This document shows positions 33,903 to 45,879 of a stretch of 64,000 nucleotides of DNA, in pieces. The notes under the pieces are model-generated. The model saw nothing but the letters and a program-made list of their open reading frames with translations. It had not been told where the DNA came from and ran no database searches. The translations under genes were made by a program, and so were the position numbers. This DNA comes from Chamaecyparis obtusa (taxonomy: Eukaryota; Streptophyta; Pinopsida; Cupressales; Cupressaceae), in contig BSBK01005646.1 of the NCBI GenBank assembly GCA_027943335.1, positions 374,501 through 438,500 on the forward strand. Reading direction: 5' to 3'. Position 1 is the first letter of the stretch. The number at the start of each line of letters is the position of its first letter.

Positions 33903-36593
33903 TGTTGGTGTCCAAAATGATGCTTATGCTCTAACAGGCTACCAATATACCCCCAGAGGATTTTAGGAATGGTTAGCTCCAAACTAGAAAAAGGTCTTAG
34001 GGTAACTGGACCAACTGTAGGGACAAGACTGCCCTCTTCTGCTTCTGGCTCTACAAGACCAAGGTGGGTGCACCTAACCTAGTATAAAATAGACTTCATA
34101 CACCAAAAACTAGGTTCATATAACAGATGACTAGATAGTAAGAGGGTATAAATGATAACCACACATTCATTCACACCTCTTCACTATGGGATAGGACCTC
34201 ATACAACCAAATACTGAAAATCTAGAGAATGGTTCTTAATTTTATGTGTTTCAAAATATAACAACCAGTCAGGACATGTCAACAAATAAGTACTTATCTA
34301 GGCCAGTGACTCATCCATTGGGCAAGTTTTCTTAGATAGATCACACACACACACACACTAGCATTATATCTGAGATTCAAAGCCATAAACACATCTATAA
34401 TCTCCTTTACTACTTATATGAAATCCTCACATAGACAAGAGATAGACCTATGTCTCATCTAGAGCATCATTTAATCTAATCCTAGATTAGAACTGAAAAA
34501 AGAAGACATATACATGGATAAACATGCAGTGAGCTAGAAAACTCAAAATCTATCTACAATGACACAGAGGAGAGATTGGAGTCATATATCTCTATTAAGT
34601 TTGAAGAATCCTTAAGTGCATACAATCCATCTAAACAAACAAGCTTGCAAACTATAGCTCAAACCTGCAACTTTCTCTCAATTGTTGACAAAAACATGAC
34701 AAGTCATTACAATTCAGACTGGTAGAAGACTCACAACAGAAAAGTTTGAAAATCTAACTCCTAATGCCCAAAAATGATCATAAAAATCCCTTTATACTAG
34801 GGTTACATTACAAGCACAATGATCATTTGAAAATAAGATTCAAATCCACCTAACCCCACCAAGAAATTAACACAGACATGACAAGGGGTCAAGCCACAGT
34901 AATGCAGGCTCAAAATAGTCTAATCAACCAGCTGCAAACACTTCTCGAGCCAAGATTGTAATCACTCCTCATGATACAAATCCCTCTACAAACAACCGTC
35001 AAACACCTTGGACCACACTGCAAATTGCTTCCCACCAAAGAGGGTCTTTTCTGCATTCAATTTCAATCCTTCCTAGTTGCTGGAAATGCTCTACAGATTT
35101 GAATTCAAATCCCAACGGTCACTTTGCAATTTGCGGGCTTTAAGCCTTTTAACCATTTGCCCCTAGCTGGGCAGTTGTGCGGTCACAAACCTAACTACCA
35201 TAGGAAACAGGCTCCAAAATATGCTTGGTTGGATGATCGCATAACCCGAAAATGGGTTATGTGAACATGTGACCACCTGCAGGCCGCTACCCTACCGTGC
35301 ATAACCGCCACCGCACAACTCCACAATCGCATCACCAAACTGCCACCGCAAGGGGTTTGTTGCATGATTGCATAGCCAAAAACTGGGCTATGTGATCATG
35401 CGACAGGCATGAGACTGCCACATCGCCACCTACCGACCAATGAAAAGAGAACACCAGCCCAGCGTACACCTCCGTAATAAAAGCCAACTGGCCCAAGGAC
35501 ACGTGGCAAGTGGTCACATGATCGCATAGCCAAAGAATGGGCTATGCGATCATGCGACAGCCTATCACAGGCTACCACATGACCACCTTGCTGCAAAGAG
35601 GTCCACTGAGTAGTCTCCTCATAAACCAGAATTGATGGCTGTTGCTATACCGTGATGTTAAAAAGTGAGCACCTCCACTGAGCGGTATAACGGAAACCAC
35701 CAGAATTGTCCACACTTTAACCTCCTCAGAAGACTGCGAACCCATCGACACTATCCAACTTGTCAATCTACCAACCAATCAAAAGATGCCAACTCGCTCC
35801 ACCCTGACAATGGACCCACTAACAAAAACCAAGCATTCAGCAAATACATGACTAACCATTCACCAAGTTGTGAGATGTCAGCTGCAAACCACCAGGGATG
35901 AAGAGATTGCATGACTAAAGAGAAATAGACCACCCACCAGGTCACTGAATGCTAATGGAATAACCACCAGAAACTAGTGAACAGGAGATAACCACAAGTC
36001 GCCAAGTCACAGAATGAAGACATAACTGCTAGCCAAGATGAACAATAGGAAGAACCAGACCCACACGGATAGGTGGCAAGCGGTTGCATGATCGCATGTC
36101 AGAGAAGTCTGACATGCAGCCACGCGACAACCAATCAAAGAAGAGCCTTTGAAAATCTAGGCCCACCACTCATTGCACTTGCACAGTTAGAGAAAAAACC
36201 ATCAATCAGGGCAGAAGTGCGGGGTTGAAAACACAAAATGTTTTCAATGAAAGAGGATTGAAAACACACAAAGTTTCTGACACATCAACAGGCAAGCTCA
36301 CAAAGTTGGAAGACAAAGGGTCGAAAATAATGTAGGTTATCAGCAAAAGATCGAAAACATCATGGATTTTAAAAAATACAGTGGGTTTTTGACACTGTGG
36401 TAGAATATTAAAAATTGCTTCCCGCGGACCATAGAAATTGAAAATCTCTCTGGGTTTTGCACATTAGGAGACGTGACCTAGGTAGGAGCAAGGCGACAAC
36501 ACTAAAGAGCACAAGGCATGACATTTAACAAAAACATTGCATGGAACAGGCCAATTTCACAAGACTTTGTGATGACAAAAAATTGGCCTAACA
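33903..36593 (-). repeat. E2 5' LTR (2691 bp)
   Basis: It aligns to the 3' LTR over its full length, with the same termini and the same order of hairpins (35227-35274, 35361-35404, 35513-35558, 36082-36130). A (CA)n run lies at about 34342-34358. Several hairpin arms differ between the two copies by single transitions. Confidence 0.92.
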
Positions 36594-36598
36594 CAACC
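36594..36598. repeat. E2 target site duplication, right copy (CAACC)
   Basis: This is identical to 24190-24194. It proves the orientation and the exact limits of the insertion. Confidence 0.9.
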
Positions 36599-37272
36599 TT
36601 TTCAGGATCCATTTTCAAACCATCAACTGAATTCACAAATCACAAATCCCAAATACAAAATCTCTTCTTTCATGAATGAACAATTTTTTAGATTTATCAA
36701 CATCTTGTATTCTTTCAATCTCTACAAAACTTGTCTAACATGCAATAAATGTTCTTCTCTGGTCTTATTGAATATCATAATATCATCAAGATATAGAATC
36801 ACAAACTTACCCAAGAATTTCTTCAAAACTTCATTCATCAATCTCATAAAAGTACTCGGTGCATTAGTTAAACCAAAAGGCATAACCAACCACTCAAAGA
36901 AACCTTCTTTTGTCTTGAAAGAAGTCTTCCATTCATCACCTTCTCTGATTCTAATTTGATGATACCCACTTTTCAAATCAATTTTAGTAAAATACTTTTC
37001 TCCAATCAAACTATCCATTATATCATCCATTCTTGATATAGGAACCTATAATTCACTGTTATATATTTTATTGCTCTGGAATCAATACACATTCACCATT
37101 CTCCATTCTTCTTAGGTGCCAATACTACAAGTACTACACAAGGACTCAAAATTTCTTTGATCAAACCTTTCTACCACAATTCTTGAATCTGTCATTTCAA
37201 TTCCTGATTCTTGGTAGGTGTCAACCGATGAGGTGCCTTATTCAGTAAACTAGCTCCAAGGATGAGATCCAT
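36599..37272 (-). pseudogene. H reverse transcriptase, palm region (YLDD)
   Basis: The open part 36722-37030 carries [31 protein letters not shown] and the active site YLDD (36782-36793). The segments on both sides are recognisable but broken by stops and frameshifts. The end at 36599 joins the piece at 24189 across E2. Confidence 0.85.
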
Positions 37273-37860
37273 TCAATGATCAATGCTTCTCTTCGGTGGA
37301 AAACCATCAGGTACATTATCAGAAATAATTTCAATATACTTGGTGAGTAACTTATCAATCTCCTCAAGGACATTATCCTCTATTTTCTTACTTAGTTTGA
37401 TAGGAATCACAGAAAAACATACATCATTCCTCTTTAAATCCTTAAAAAACTTTCTGCCTTCCATCAATAAAACTTTCGCAGATGTGCAAACATTACTGAC
37501 AAGTTCTTCCATCAAAGGTAAGAATATTTTTCTTCTTCTATCAGCCCAAATAGTATATTTATGCAATCTCCCATCATATATAGCATGTCTATCATATTTC
37601 CAAGGTTTACCCAACAAAATATGACAACAATCCATAGGCATGATATCACAAAACACCTTATCATAGTACTTTCCAATTTTCAAATTCACATAACATTGTT
37701 CACTTACCAAGAGTTTATTCTCTTCTTTGATCCATGAAATCTGATAGGGCTTCAGATGTTCCAACCTTTTCAACTATAACTTTGTGACCATCTCCTCAGA
37801 TGCCAGATTCTCTGAGCTACCACTATCAATGATTACCTTCCAAACTTTGTCAGAAACTCT
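37273..37860 (-). pseudogene. H protease and linker to RT
   Basis: The protease active site IDSGSSEN is encoded at 37807-37830. A TAG at about 37771 separates it from the 166-codon stretch with CHILLGKPWKYDRHAIYDG, the usual second half of a chromovirus protease. The stretch then runs into the DNVPDGFPPKRSIDH start of the RT. Confidence 0.8.
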
Positions 37861-38699
37861 ACATCTAGTCTTGAACAAACTTTTCCTTACCAGATCTTCC
37901 TTTTTACCTTCATTCCAAAGTGCTCTTCTTACCATCAAGTCATTTTCCTTCTCAGGTTCATTCGGTGACTCTTCTTACAACAAAGTATTTCTACTACTAC
38001 CATCCTTCTTACTTGCATGTGTACACTCAAATGATATATGTCCTTCTTCTCCACAATTGTAACAAGTTCCTTAGAAACCACCTCTATTATAACCACTTCT
38101 GTAGTTACTGCCTCTGCCTCTAGATGAACTTTCACCTTTCCACTTGGTCTTGCCTTTATCTAGAGTTGTCTTTTCTAGTTCAGATCTACTATTTTCACCA
38201 TGGGATCTACCTCTTCCTCTAGATAATCTACCACCTCTACCTCTTTGTGTTTGCTCATGTCTCTTATTCAATTTCTCCTCATCTTTCAAAGAAAATTGAT
38301 AAGCCTCTTTAATGTTCTCCAATTTGACCAAACTGATTTCTCCTTGGATGGATACTCTCAAACCATTTAGGTATCTAGAAATTCTTTTCACATCATCTTC
38401 ATCATGTCCAGATCTGATATCTAATCTATAGAATTTCTCAGTATATTCCTTTATTGAGCTATCTTTCTACCTCAAACTTTGCATTCACCTAACTAGGTTA
38501 ATTTGATAATCACAAGGTAAGAATTTTCCTTTCAATTTATTTACCATTTTACTTTATACCTTGATCTTGTCTTTGCCTTTCCTCTTTCTGTCCAGCTGTA
38601 GAGGTTTCCACCATAAGGATGCATGACTTTTCAAGTTTGTGCTTTCAATTTTCACCTTCTTTTCCTCAGGTACATTTTCATACTCAAAGTACTTTTTGA
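37861..38699 (-). pseudogene. H gag C-terminal part with CCHC zinc knuckle
   Basis: The knuckle CYNCGEEGHISFEC is encoded at 38023-38064, after an RG-rich region (RGRGGRLSRGRGRSHG). Further upstream is the end of the capsid (KYFEYENVPEEKK). Gag stops abruptly at 38699, where the element I LTR starts. The same capsid position exists in I (EYFEYE), so only the N-terminal part is missing. Confidence 0.75.
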
Positions 38700-39669
38700 T
38701 GCAGTCAAGGCTGGTAGATCCAATTAAGGACTAATCGACCTTGCAGCTAAAGCAATATGCAACGAAAATACATAATAACAACAACAGATCTGAAATGAAA
38801 AAAAAGTCTTTATTCATCAAATTATTGATTACATGCAATGTGTCTAGCTATAAGGCCTTCCCGGTTACGACCAATTACAAAGCAAGTAATAGTCTATAAA
38901 ATCTCACAGGATCCAAATCTTTTCCCCAACATCAGCATTCAGCTAGTCCAAGTCTACAAAAGGCAGCACTCTAGTAGGCACCCAGGAAAGATCTAAACTT
39001 GTACTCAAACTTCCAAGCAATCTTTCTGCTCCTAAGCTCATAGGCTACTAACCTTCCTTCCAACAATCTGATGCCCCTAAATAACTACCCAAGAATCCTA
39101 TAAATATTGATTCCCAGCCACAAGTCAGTTGATGAAACAATTAACCCTTACAAACAAATATTAGATGCTAAAACATCAGTCTCCCCTCACATAGCCTTAC
39201 AAAATAAATAAACTCTCAAAGATGTCCCCAAATGGTCATCAAATCCACATAGAAGAATGCAACACGCTAGATCTAGGTCCCCACATGTCCAACTGTCAAT
39301 CCATAACCCAAGGAGCGCGACCCAAATTAAATACACCAGTCAGCCAAGCTGATCTATCCAAACAATCTAGTTGGTAAGCAAGGACACCAAGCAACAGAAG
39401 AAATAACTGAGCACTAGTTGATCGACCATGCCAAGAATGATCAAGAAACATAGTTATCGTCGAATGCCAGTGAACTGACACGTTCAATCACTGAGCATTC
39501 TTCAAAGACTGAGCACCCTGGTAAATATAGAAACCAAGCAACCAGTCTCCCAAACTGAGAAAGAACTCCACCAAACCAAGATCAAAACCAACAATCTACC
39601 TTCAAAGAAAAACATATTTTTGGTTGATACAGGATTGCCAAGAATCCTAGGATGCTCCTGCATCAGACA
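38700..39669 (-). repeat. Element I 3' LTR (970 bp)
   Basis: In sense direction it starts TGTCTGATGCAGGAGC and ends GACTGCA. It matches the 41707-43747 copy closely, including a CTTCCYRGTTACGACCAATT block and the AAATCTTTTCCCCAAC block. Confidence 0.8.
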
Positions 39670-40322
39670 CCCTAGGTAAGAAAGATTTTCTTATAAGGAA
39701 ATCAAGAATGCTTCAAGGGAATCAAAACAGGTATGTTGAATCTATTATTCATCCACATCTCTTCTTGTCCTTCATCCCATGTAGTATTCACTGCATTCAC
39801 TCTCTCATGCAGAAAGTCCTACTTTCCACTTTGTTTACTCCTCCGATCGATAATTGATAGCAACCAACTCTGACCACTACCGATCACCTCAGTACCTTGG
39901 TAAGGTTCATCCTCTCCAGACTCCTCAATCAACTTAGTATCATCTACATCTCTCTATGTCACAAATGTCACCATCTACTGAACCATCTCTTCTATCAAAA
40001 CCATCTACTTCTTAATCTCAACAAACTCTTTAGAGATATCATTCTCCTTCTCCTTCAAACTAGACTTAACAGGAATAGGTTCATCAACCTTCTCCTCCTG
40101 AGGTTTGTCATAAGGATAATACCAGATAACTCCAAATCCCTTAACCCCTATCTCATGTAAAGTTATCAACTTATGCTGAGCTTCTTCATGCCTAACCACA
40201 TAGGTATTAGCATGACCATCAAACAAAAAATTTATGTCAAACTACCAGGGTCTACCGAGCAATAGATGACAAGCATCCACAGACAATACATCACACAATA
40301 TCTCATCATGGTAAGATCCAAT
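39670..40322 (-). pseudogene. Element I protease C-terminal part and 3' spacer
   Basis: FDGHANTYVVRHEEAQHKL (40005-40226) is the part that follows LLGRPW in chromovirus proteases. A lysine/glutamate-rich tail follows and the frame ends. No RT block follows before the LTR. Confidence 0.6.
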
Positions 40323-40784
40323 CTAAAACTTAACCAAGCATTGTTCTTCAACTCTAACCTTAGAAACATCTTGTATCCAATTAATCTGATAAGGAGTAGG
40401 ATGCTTCCTTCTTTCCAACTTCAATTTACTAACCATTTCATCTGAAATAAAGTTTTCAAAACTGCCACCATCAAGTATGACATTGCATACCTTATCCTTG
40501 CACTTACATCTGGTTCTAAGAAAATTCCTTCTTTGCACCAGTTCATGGACACATGCAGCTAATCTCCTAGTGATAAGCATTTCACCCTTCTCTAGAATAT
40601 TCTCAATGCCTTCTTTAGCAGCTAATGCAACTCTTTTCTTAGGATACTGCCAACTTCTATGACCAGCTTCATCACAGTTATAACAAGTGCTGATGAACTC
40701 ATTCTTCCACCTTCCTCTTTGTCCAACATTCTTAGTAACTTGACCACTGCCAGATCCCACATTAGTCTTAGGATTATCTGTCAC
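40323..40784 (-). pseudogene. Element I zinc knuckle and protease active site
   Basis: CYNCDEAGHRSWQY has lost its final Cys. The protease motif reads VILDGGSFENFIS, where DSG has become DGG. Both changes would disable the domains, so they point to decay after transposition. The order gag-knuckle-protease is standard. Confidence 0.7.
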
Positions 40785-41611
40785 ATTACTCTCAGCAACT
40801 GTCTCACCATTTTTTCCACCTTGGTTCCTATTGTTTTATTTTCCTTCATACTTCCTATTCAACTTCTCTTCAATCTTTAATGCCATATGATAAGCATCAC
40901 CGCTTATTTTCATCCGCATAGTAAGTAACTCTTCCTAAATACTAGGTCTCAAACCATAGACATACTTAGTAACCTTCTCTTTATCAGCTTCAGAATGACC
41001 AGTCCTAATCAGGATTCTATAAAACTCCTCGGCATACTCCTATACCAATTTGTTAGTCTGTTTCAAAGATTGCATCTTCTTATTTACATGTCAAATTCAT
41101 AATCCACCAGAATGAATTGTTTCTTCAACTTGTCAACCATTCGGTTCCACTTAGTGATCTTCTATTTTCCTCTTCTAGCTCTTTCCAATTAAACTTTTCT
41201 CCACCAGATATTTGCATGACCTTTCAACTTAGTCTTTTCAAATCTAACCCTATTAGGATCTTCTATTTCTTCATACTCAAAGTATTCATCAATCTCATTA
41301 ATCCAATCAATCAAATCCTTAGGCCTAAGTCTTCTAGCAAATGCAGAAACTTCAATCTGAGGTCTTTTTCCAATCTTAGACATAGCTTTTAGAATTTGAT
41401 TCTCCTCAAAATCTCTAGCTTCCTCGATAGCTTCTTCAAAATGATCTTCCTCCGATTGATCATCACTATCCTCTTTCAAGATAGGTTTCTTCTTTCTCAA
41501 TTCTTCTTGCAGATCTTGCACTTGTTTCTGCAAGGCCCTAAAATAATCAAAACATAATTCTCTAGTAGTTTCTTCTTCCTCAGAGATCTCACGATTTCTC
41601 CTTAGAGGCAT
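40785..41611 (-). pseudogene. Element I gag
   Basis: The likely start is ATG at 41609-41611 (MPLRRNREISEEEETTREL), about 80 bases after the PBS. A coiled-coil stretch (FRALQKQVQDLQEELRKKK) is followed by an acidic region and the capsid (DWINEIDEYFEYEEIEDP, then LKGHANIWWRKV). After 41189 the frame breaks. Confidence 0.72.
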
Positions 41612-41690
41612 CTTCAAATCAAGATTTAGACACACAAGATCCACTCCGCTCCAATAGGAACAAACTTTTCTCAAACAGGAACAAACTTCA

Positions 41691-41701
41691 CTCTGATACC
41701 A
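41691..41701 (-). promoter_or_regulatory. Element I primer-binding site (initiator Met tRNA)
   Basis: TGGTATCAGAG on the minus strand, five bases after the LTR end TGCA, is the classic plant PBS for initiator Met tRNA. Confidence 0.85.
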
Positions 41702-41883
41702 CCTTATGCAGTCAAGGATGGTGGATCCAATTAAGGATTGACTGACCTTGCAACCAAACCAATATGCAATAGAAATACACAATAACAACAAAAGATCTGA
41801 AATGAAACAGAAGTCTTTATTCATCAAATCACCAATTACATGCAATGTGCCGGGCTATAAGGCCTTCCTAGTTACGACCAATT

Positions 41884-43125
41884 GGGTGAACCCACAATAG
41901 TGGGTTACACTTTTTCAGAGGAACGAATTCAGCCTGAAAAGCGAATTTGGTGCAAAACACCTTACTCACTTTTGATAGAAACCAAGATGTACTTTCGATC
42001 ATAAGTACAAAACTTATGATCAAAAGTTCTTATGCAAGATACTTTCGATCGAAAGTCTTTTGTTACTTTCTATAGAAATTAAATAAAAGACTTTCGATTG
42101 AAAGTCCTTAGTACTTGACTTTCGATGGAAAGTCCTAAATTAGGTTTTCTTGGTGTAAATAGTTTAGTAATGACTTTCTATCGAAAGTAGTTTAGTAACT
42201 GACTTTCATTCGAAACTAGTTTAGTAATGGCTAGAATTTGTAATTTTTGGCAAAGTACTTTCTATCGAAAGTAATTTTGATCGAAAGTCAAAAGTTTTGA
42301 TCAAAAGTACTTTCTATTAAAAGTGCCTGGTTTAGGCCATGGTTGCAATGTTTGAAGAAATTCTGAGAATTTCATGACTTTGGGCCTCTAGCATGCTAAT
42401 CAAAGGGAAGAATAAGAAGACTTCCTTTTGCATACAACAAGTACTTAGAACTAGCTTTCTAATGATTATATATTTGACTATTTTTAAATTTATTATGTGT
42501 ATGGTTTTTTACGTTAAATGAATGTGGGTTTTTAATCAAATATAAACCTCTGAGTTTGACATTCAATGAAAAATAGTAAAAAAAGAAATAAAATTTGAAA
42601 AATAATAGTGCCCTCCATATTCGAGTATACTTTCTATTTAAAAAAAAATGAAATTCGATAAATACACAATAAGTTATTATTTATGTAGTCAAGGTACATC
42701 AAAATTATGGTTTAGTCAACTTAAAACGTTAATAAAATATGCAATAATAGTGATAATATCGTCAAACCAATTTCATGCCCTCCGTATGGATATTAGAAAC
42801 TAAATTCAAAAGAATCGCATTCATATCTATTTTACAAAAAAATTTATGCTCTATGAAAACAGTGTTACTATTTGAAAGTGACATTTTCAGCACCATACCA
42901 ATTTTCATGGGAGAAAGAAAAAAGTATTCAAATAAATTTAAAAAAATAAAAAATAAAAATATTTAGAATCTAGATAGAAAATCCTAAAAGACTCTAATTT
43001 ACTTCATCCTCTGATTTTAAACAGTTCAATGACAATATGCATCCGAATCTAAAAGTTTTTCTCAAAATATAGAGTTCAGTGTCCATTTAGGCAAAAAAGT
43101 GTAACCCACTATTATGGGTTCACCC
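41884..43125. mobile_element. Non-autonomous DNA transposon, 1242 bp, 4 bp AATT duplication
   Basis: The terminal inverted repeats start GGGTGAACCC and match over about 32 bases with one mismatch. AATT flanks both ends (41880-41883 and 43126-43129). The paralogous LTR at 38700-39669 shows the empty site. Each terminal repeat can fold on itself (ACCCAC / GTGGGT). No transposase is present; the small ORF 42775-42966 has no motif. The superfamily is unclear: a 4 bp duplication does not fit hAT, Mutator, PIF or CACTA. Confidence 0.85.
41968..42324. repeat. Array of 13 palindromes, consensus ACTTTCGATCGAAAGT
   Basis: Copies start at 41968, 41991, 42012, 42041 (perfect), 42065, 42090, 42118, 42173, 42202, 42257, 42273, 42293 and 42309. 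Some are separated by about 10-40 bases and the last four are almost adjacent. Each is close to its own reverse complement. The array lies on one side of the transposon only. Confidence 0.85.
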
Positions 43126-43747
43126 AATTAAAAAGAAAGCAATAGTCTACAAGATCTCACAAGATCAAAATCTTTTCCCCAACAACAACATTCAGCTAGT
43201 CCAGGTCTACAACAAGCAGCACTCTGGTAGGCACCCAGAAAAGATCTAAACTTGTACTCAAACTTCCAAGCAATCTTCCTGCTCCTAAGCTATATTAACC
43301 TTACTTCCAACAATCTGATGCCCCTAAACAACTACCCAAGCATCCTATGAATATTGATTCTCAGCCACAAGTCAGCTAAAGAAACAATTAACCCTTACAA
43401 ACAAATATTAAATTCTAAAACATCAGTCAACTCTCACATAGCCTTACAAAATAAATAAACTCTCAAAGATGGTGCCAAAAAGTCATCATATCCACATAGA
43501 AGAATGCAACATGCTAGATCTAGGTCCCCACACATCCAATGGTCAATCCATAACATAAGGCGCATGACCCAAATTAAATGCACCAGTCAGCCAAGCCGAT
43601 CTATCTAAACAATCCAGTCAGTAAGCAAGGACACCGAGCCATAGAAGAAATAACTGAGCATGAGTTGACTGACCATGCCAAGCATGATCGTGCAACATAA
43701 TTATTGTCGAGCACTAGTGAATCGAGGCCTTCAGTCACCAAGTGTTC

Positions 43748-45016
43748 TGTTGGTAGTTTTTCTAGTTTCAGTTTTTTTGCTGATCAAAATTTTGAGTTCT
43801 TGTTTTCTGCCCCTAGTCCTTCTGCTCCAAGTGTTAGCCTTAGGTTTCCAGATCTTTTTTACCCTAGAAAAATCCAATGAAACCCTAAATTTCCTGCTAC
43901 AAATCTATTTCATTGTTACCTTTTCCAATAACTTGAAAGGCCCTCTTAAAGCATGTGCACTTTTTTTCTCTCCTGTTAGTCATGTAGTCTCCAAACTGAT
44001 TTAGAATATTCCTTTCTTATTGATGACTACTCAAAGCCTCATGTCAGACAATCCCCCTAAAAAGAAGGAATATTCCCTGTTCTCGAATGACCCAGCAGTT
44101 TCCTTTCATCACTAGATCTCTGAATTTTCATTATGAGATAAGGCGACTACCATGGAAAATATTTGCGGGATAACTTAGGTCTTTAGATCTCTAGATCAAA
44201 ATGCTTCAGGTCAGGTGATCTCTAAAGGGGATAAAAGATGGATATAAAATTAAGCGGTATCGAGATATATAGTTGGTCACTAAATCCCCAAGTACTAGCA
44301 GCGGTTAGATGTTCGGGTTGCTAGATCTCAAGATTTGCCAACAGTTATCTCTTTTATCTAGTGACTTGGCGTTCTCACTTGTCCCGCATTCTCATTATTT
44401 TGGCGGTTCTATCTCTGGCGGTTAGTGATTTGGTGACGCAGTTATCCCCAAATCTCTCGATGAAATGGTTAAGACACAAAGGATTCAACAAATTGACGAG
44501 GACTGTTGGATTGAGTTCAAATCAGTGGTTGATGATTATTCACATTACTTGATAGAGGTTAAGTATTTTATCTCACGACCATGAGAACTATTTTGTCGCT
44601 CAATCTCTAGGATAAACTCAAGTTAAGGAAATGATTTGGCAGTTGTGAGATTCGCCTCAGTCGCTAGATCTCTAGATAAAATAAATTGATGTCTCCTCTC
44701 CTCAGCCGCTAGATCTCCAGATGGTTAGGTCAGGATATCTCAGGAAAAAGTTTGAATAGTCAACTAGACTCAGTGACTTGGAGGTGTTCTATGGTCGCCA
44801 AGTCTCATGATGGCCCTTTGTCACCTAATCTCGAGATAGTTTCAAAAGTAAATATTTTGCAGTGACTGAAACTGTGGCCATTTGTCCCCAAATCACAGTA
44901 TAAAAGTTCCTAAGCTATCTTTATCATCTTATCGCCAGATGATTTCAAAACATTTCAAATGTATTAGCGACTATGATTTCTCATTATCGCTAGGTCTCCA
45001 AATAAAATGTAAGCTG
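43748..45016 (+). repeat. E3 5' LTR, first part (probable)
   Basis: It starts TGTTGGTAG directly at the broken I LTR. It contains many CGCTAGATCTC / GGCGACTTGG-type words like the U3 of the E1 LTR. It ends in AGCTG at 45012-45016, where E4 begins. Joining it to 50042-54127 as one LTR is an inference. Confidence 0.45.
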
Positions 45017-45879
45017 TGTTGGTCCATTTTCCTATCAATGCAAAATCTTTTAAAAATGGCCCATTTCCTTGCAAGTTCTTGAAGTGTCCTACCCTGTGTT
45101 CTTCATTGTGTCACCTTGCTCTAGTCCAAAACACACGTGCTGAATCACAAAATCTAGAAAGTTATTCAAGCTCTCACGCTTGCAGGAAACAAATTTTAGA
45201 ATCTTCCACAGTGTCGAAAACCCACAATGTTTTTGAAAATCCATGATGTTTTCAGTCTATGTGAAAACCTTCATTGTTTTCAACCTTGTGCCTTCCAGCT
45301 TTTGTGCGCTTATCTTTTATTGTTAGAAACCTTGTGTGTTTTCGATCTTTTCCATCGAAAACCCTGTGTGTTTTCAACCTCACAGTTTCCTATTTGCTGG
45401 CATTCCCTAACTGCGCAAGTGCGATTGGTTGGTGGGCCCAGTTCTTCTCAGTTGCTCAGTGTGGTTAAAGTTTAGACATAATCAGTGGTTGTCACATGTT
45501 CACATGGTGAAGATGCACGATGTTTATCCTTTACACTTTTTGCGACAGTCATTAGATTTTCTTGTGTGGGCATGAAGTGGGTCCAGGTCCGCAGGCTCTT
45601 CCTGATTGGTTGTCTCATGGCCGCATGTCAGACTTTTCTGATATGTGATCATGTGACCTCTTGCCACCTATCCATGTGGGTCCCAGTTCTTAGTGATGTT
45701 TAGCTACCTAGCGGTTATGTTTCTCATTCCATGATTTGGCGACTCACGGTTATCTCCTAGTCTCCTGATTCTGGCGATTAGGCCCTTAACATCTGGCGAC
45801 TTGGCTGGCGGTTTCTTTGCCTTAGTTGCATGATTGCATAATAGTGGGCCCAGGTTTTCAAAGTTTTTAAAATGATTGG

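Larger units (their letters stand above)
24195..36593 (-). mobile_element. E2: complete Tat-like Ty3/gypsy element, 12.4 kb
   Basis: Two LTRs (24195-26883 and 33903-36593), PBS, gag-pol and 5 bp target duplications CAACC are all present. The element is inserted in the RT of H. The polyprotein stays in one frame from ATG 33695 to about 29447. It shifts frame there and again within the integrase region, with scattered TAG/TAA stops. The LTRs look about 93-96% identical in the stretches I compared, nearly all transitions. This makes E2 a young layer of the nest, though no longer intact. Confidence 0.92.
21428..38699 (-). mobile_element. H: chromovirus-type Ty3/gypsy element, split by E2 and cut by I
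   Basis: Minus-strand order is gag (from 38699), protease, RT, [E2 inserted 24195-36593], RT thumb, RNase H, integrase, chromodomain remnant, 3' LTR. Removing E2 plus one copy of CAACC restores the expected RT block around DPEKVEAILNWP. The gag N-terminus is missing because element I joins at 38700. The 5' LTR is outside or lost. Many in-frame TAG stops and several frameshifts show it is inactive. Confidence 0.8.
38700..43747 (-). mobile_element. I: gag-protease-only chromovirus relative
   Basis: Two LTRs flank an interior of about 2.04 kb that has the PBS, a gag start, a zinc knuckle and protease sequence, but no RT, RNase H or integrase. This is the form of a non-autonomous (TR-GAG-like) derivative. 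Its 5' LTR carries a 1242 bp DNA transposon and is cut at 43747 by the start of E3. It sits in the gag of H. Confidence 0.75.
41707..43747 (-). repeat. Element I 5' LTR, interrupted and truncated
   Basis: It comprises LTR sequence 41707-41883 and 43130-43747, with the DNA transposon and its duplicated AATT between. Compared with 38700-39669 it lacks the last (U3-start) part, because the TGTTGG start of E3 follows at 43748. Confidence 0.75.

Noticed and set aside
41968..42324. Palindrome array considered as a CRISPR-like repeat array
   Set aside because: Repeats are 16 bases, degenerate and irregularly spaced, without uniform spacers or cas genes, in a eukaryotic transposon.
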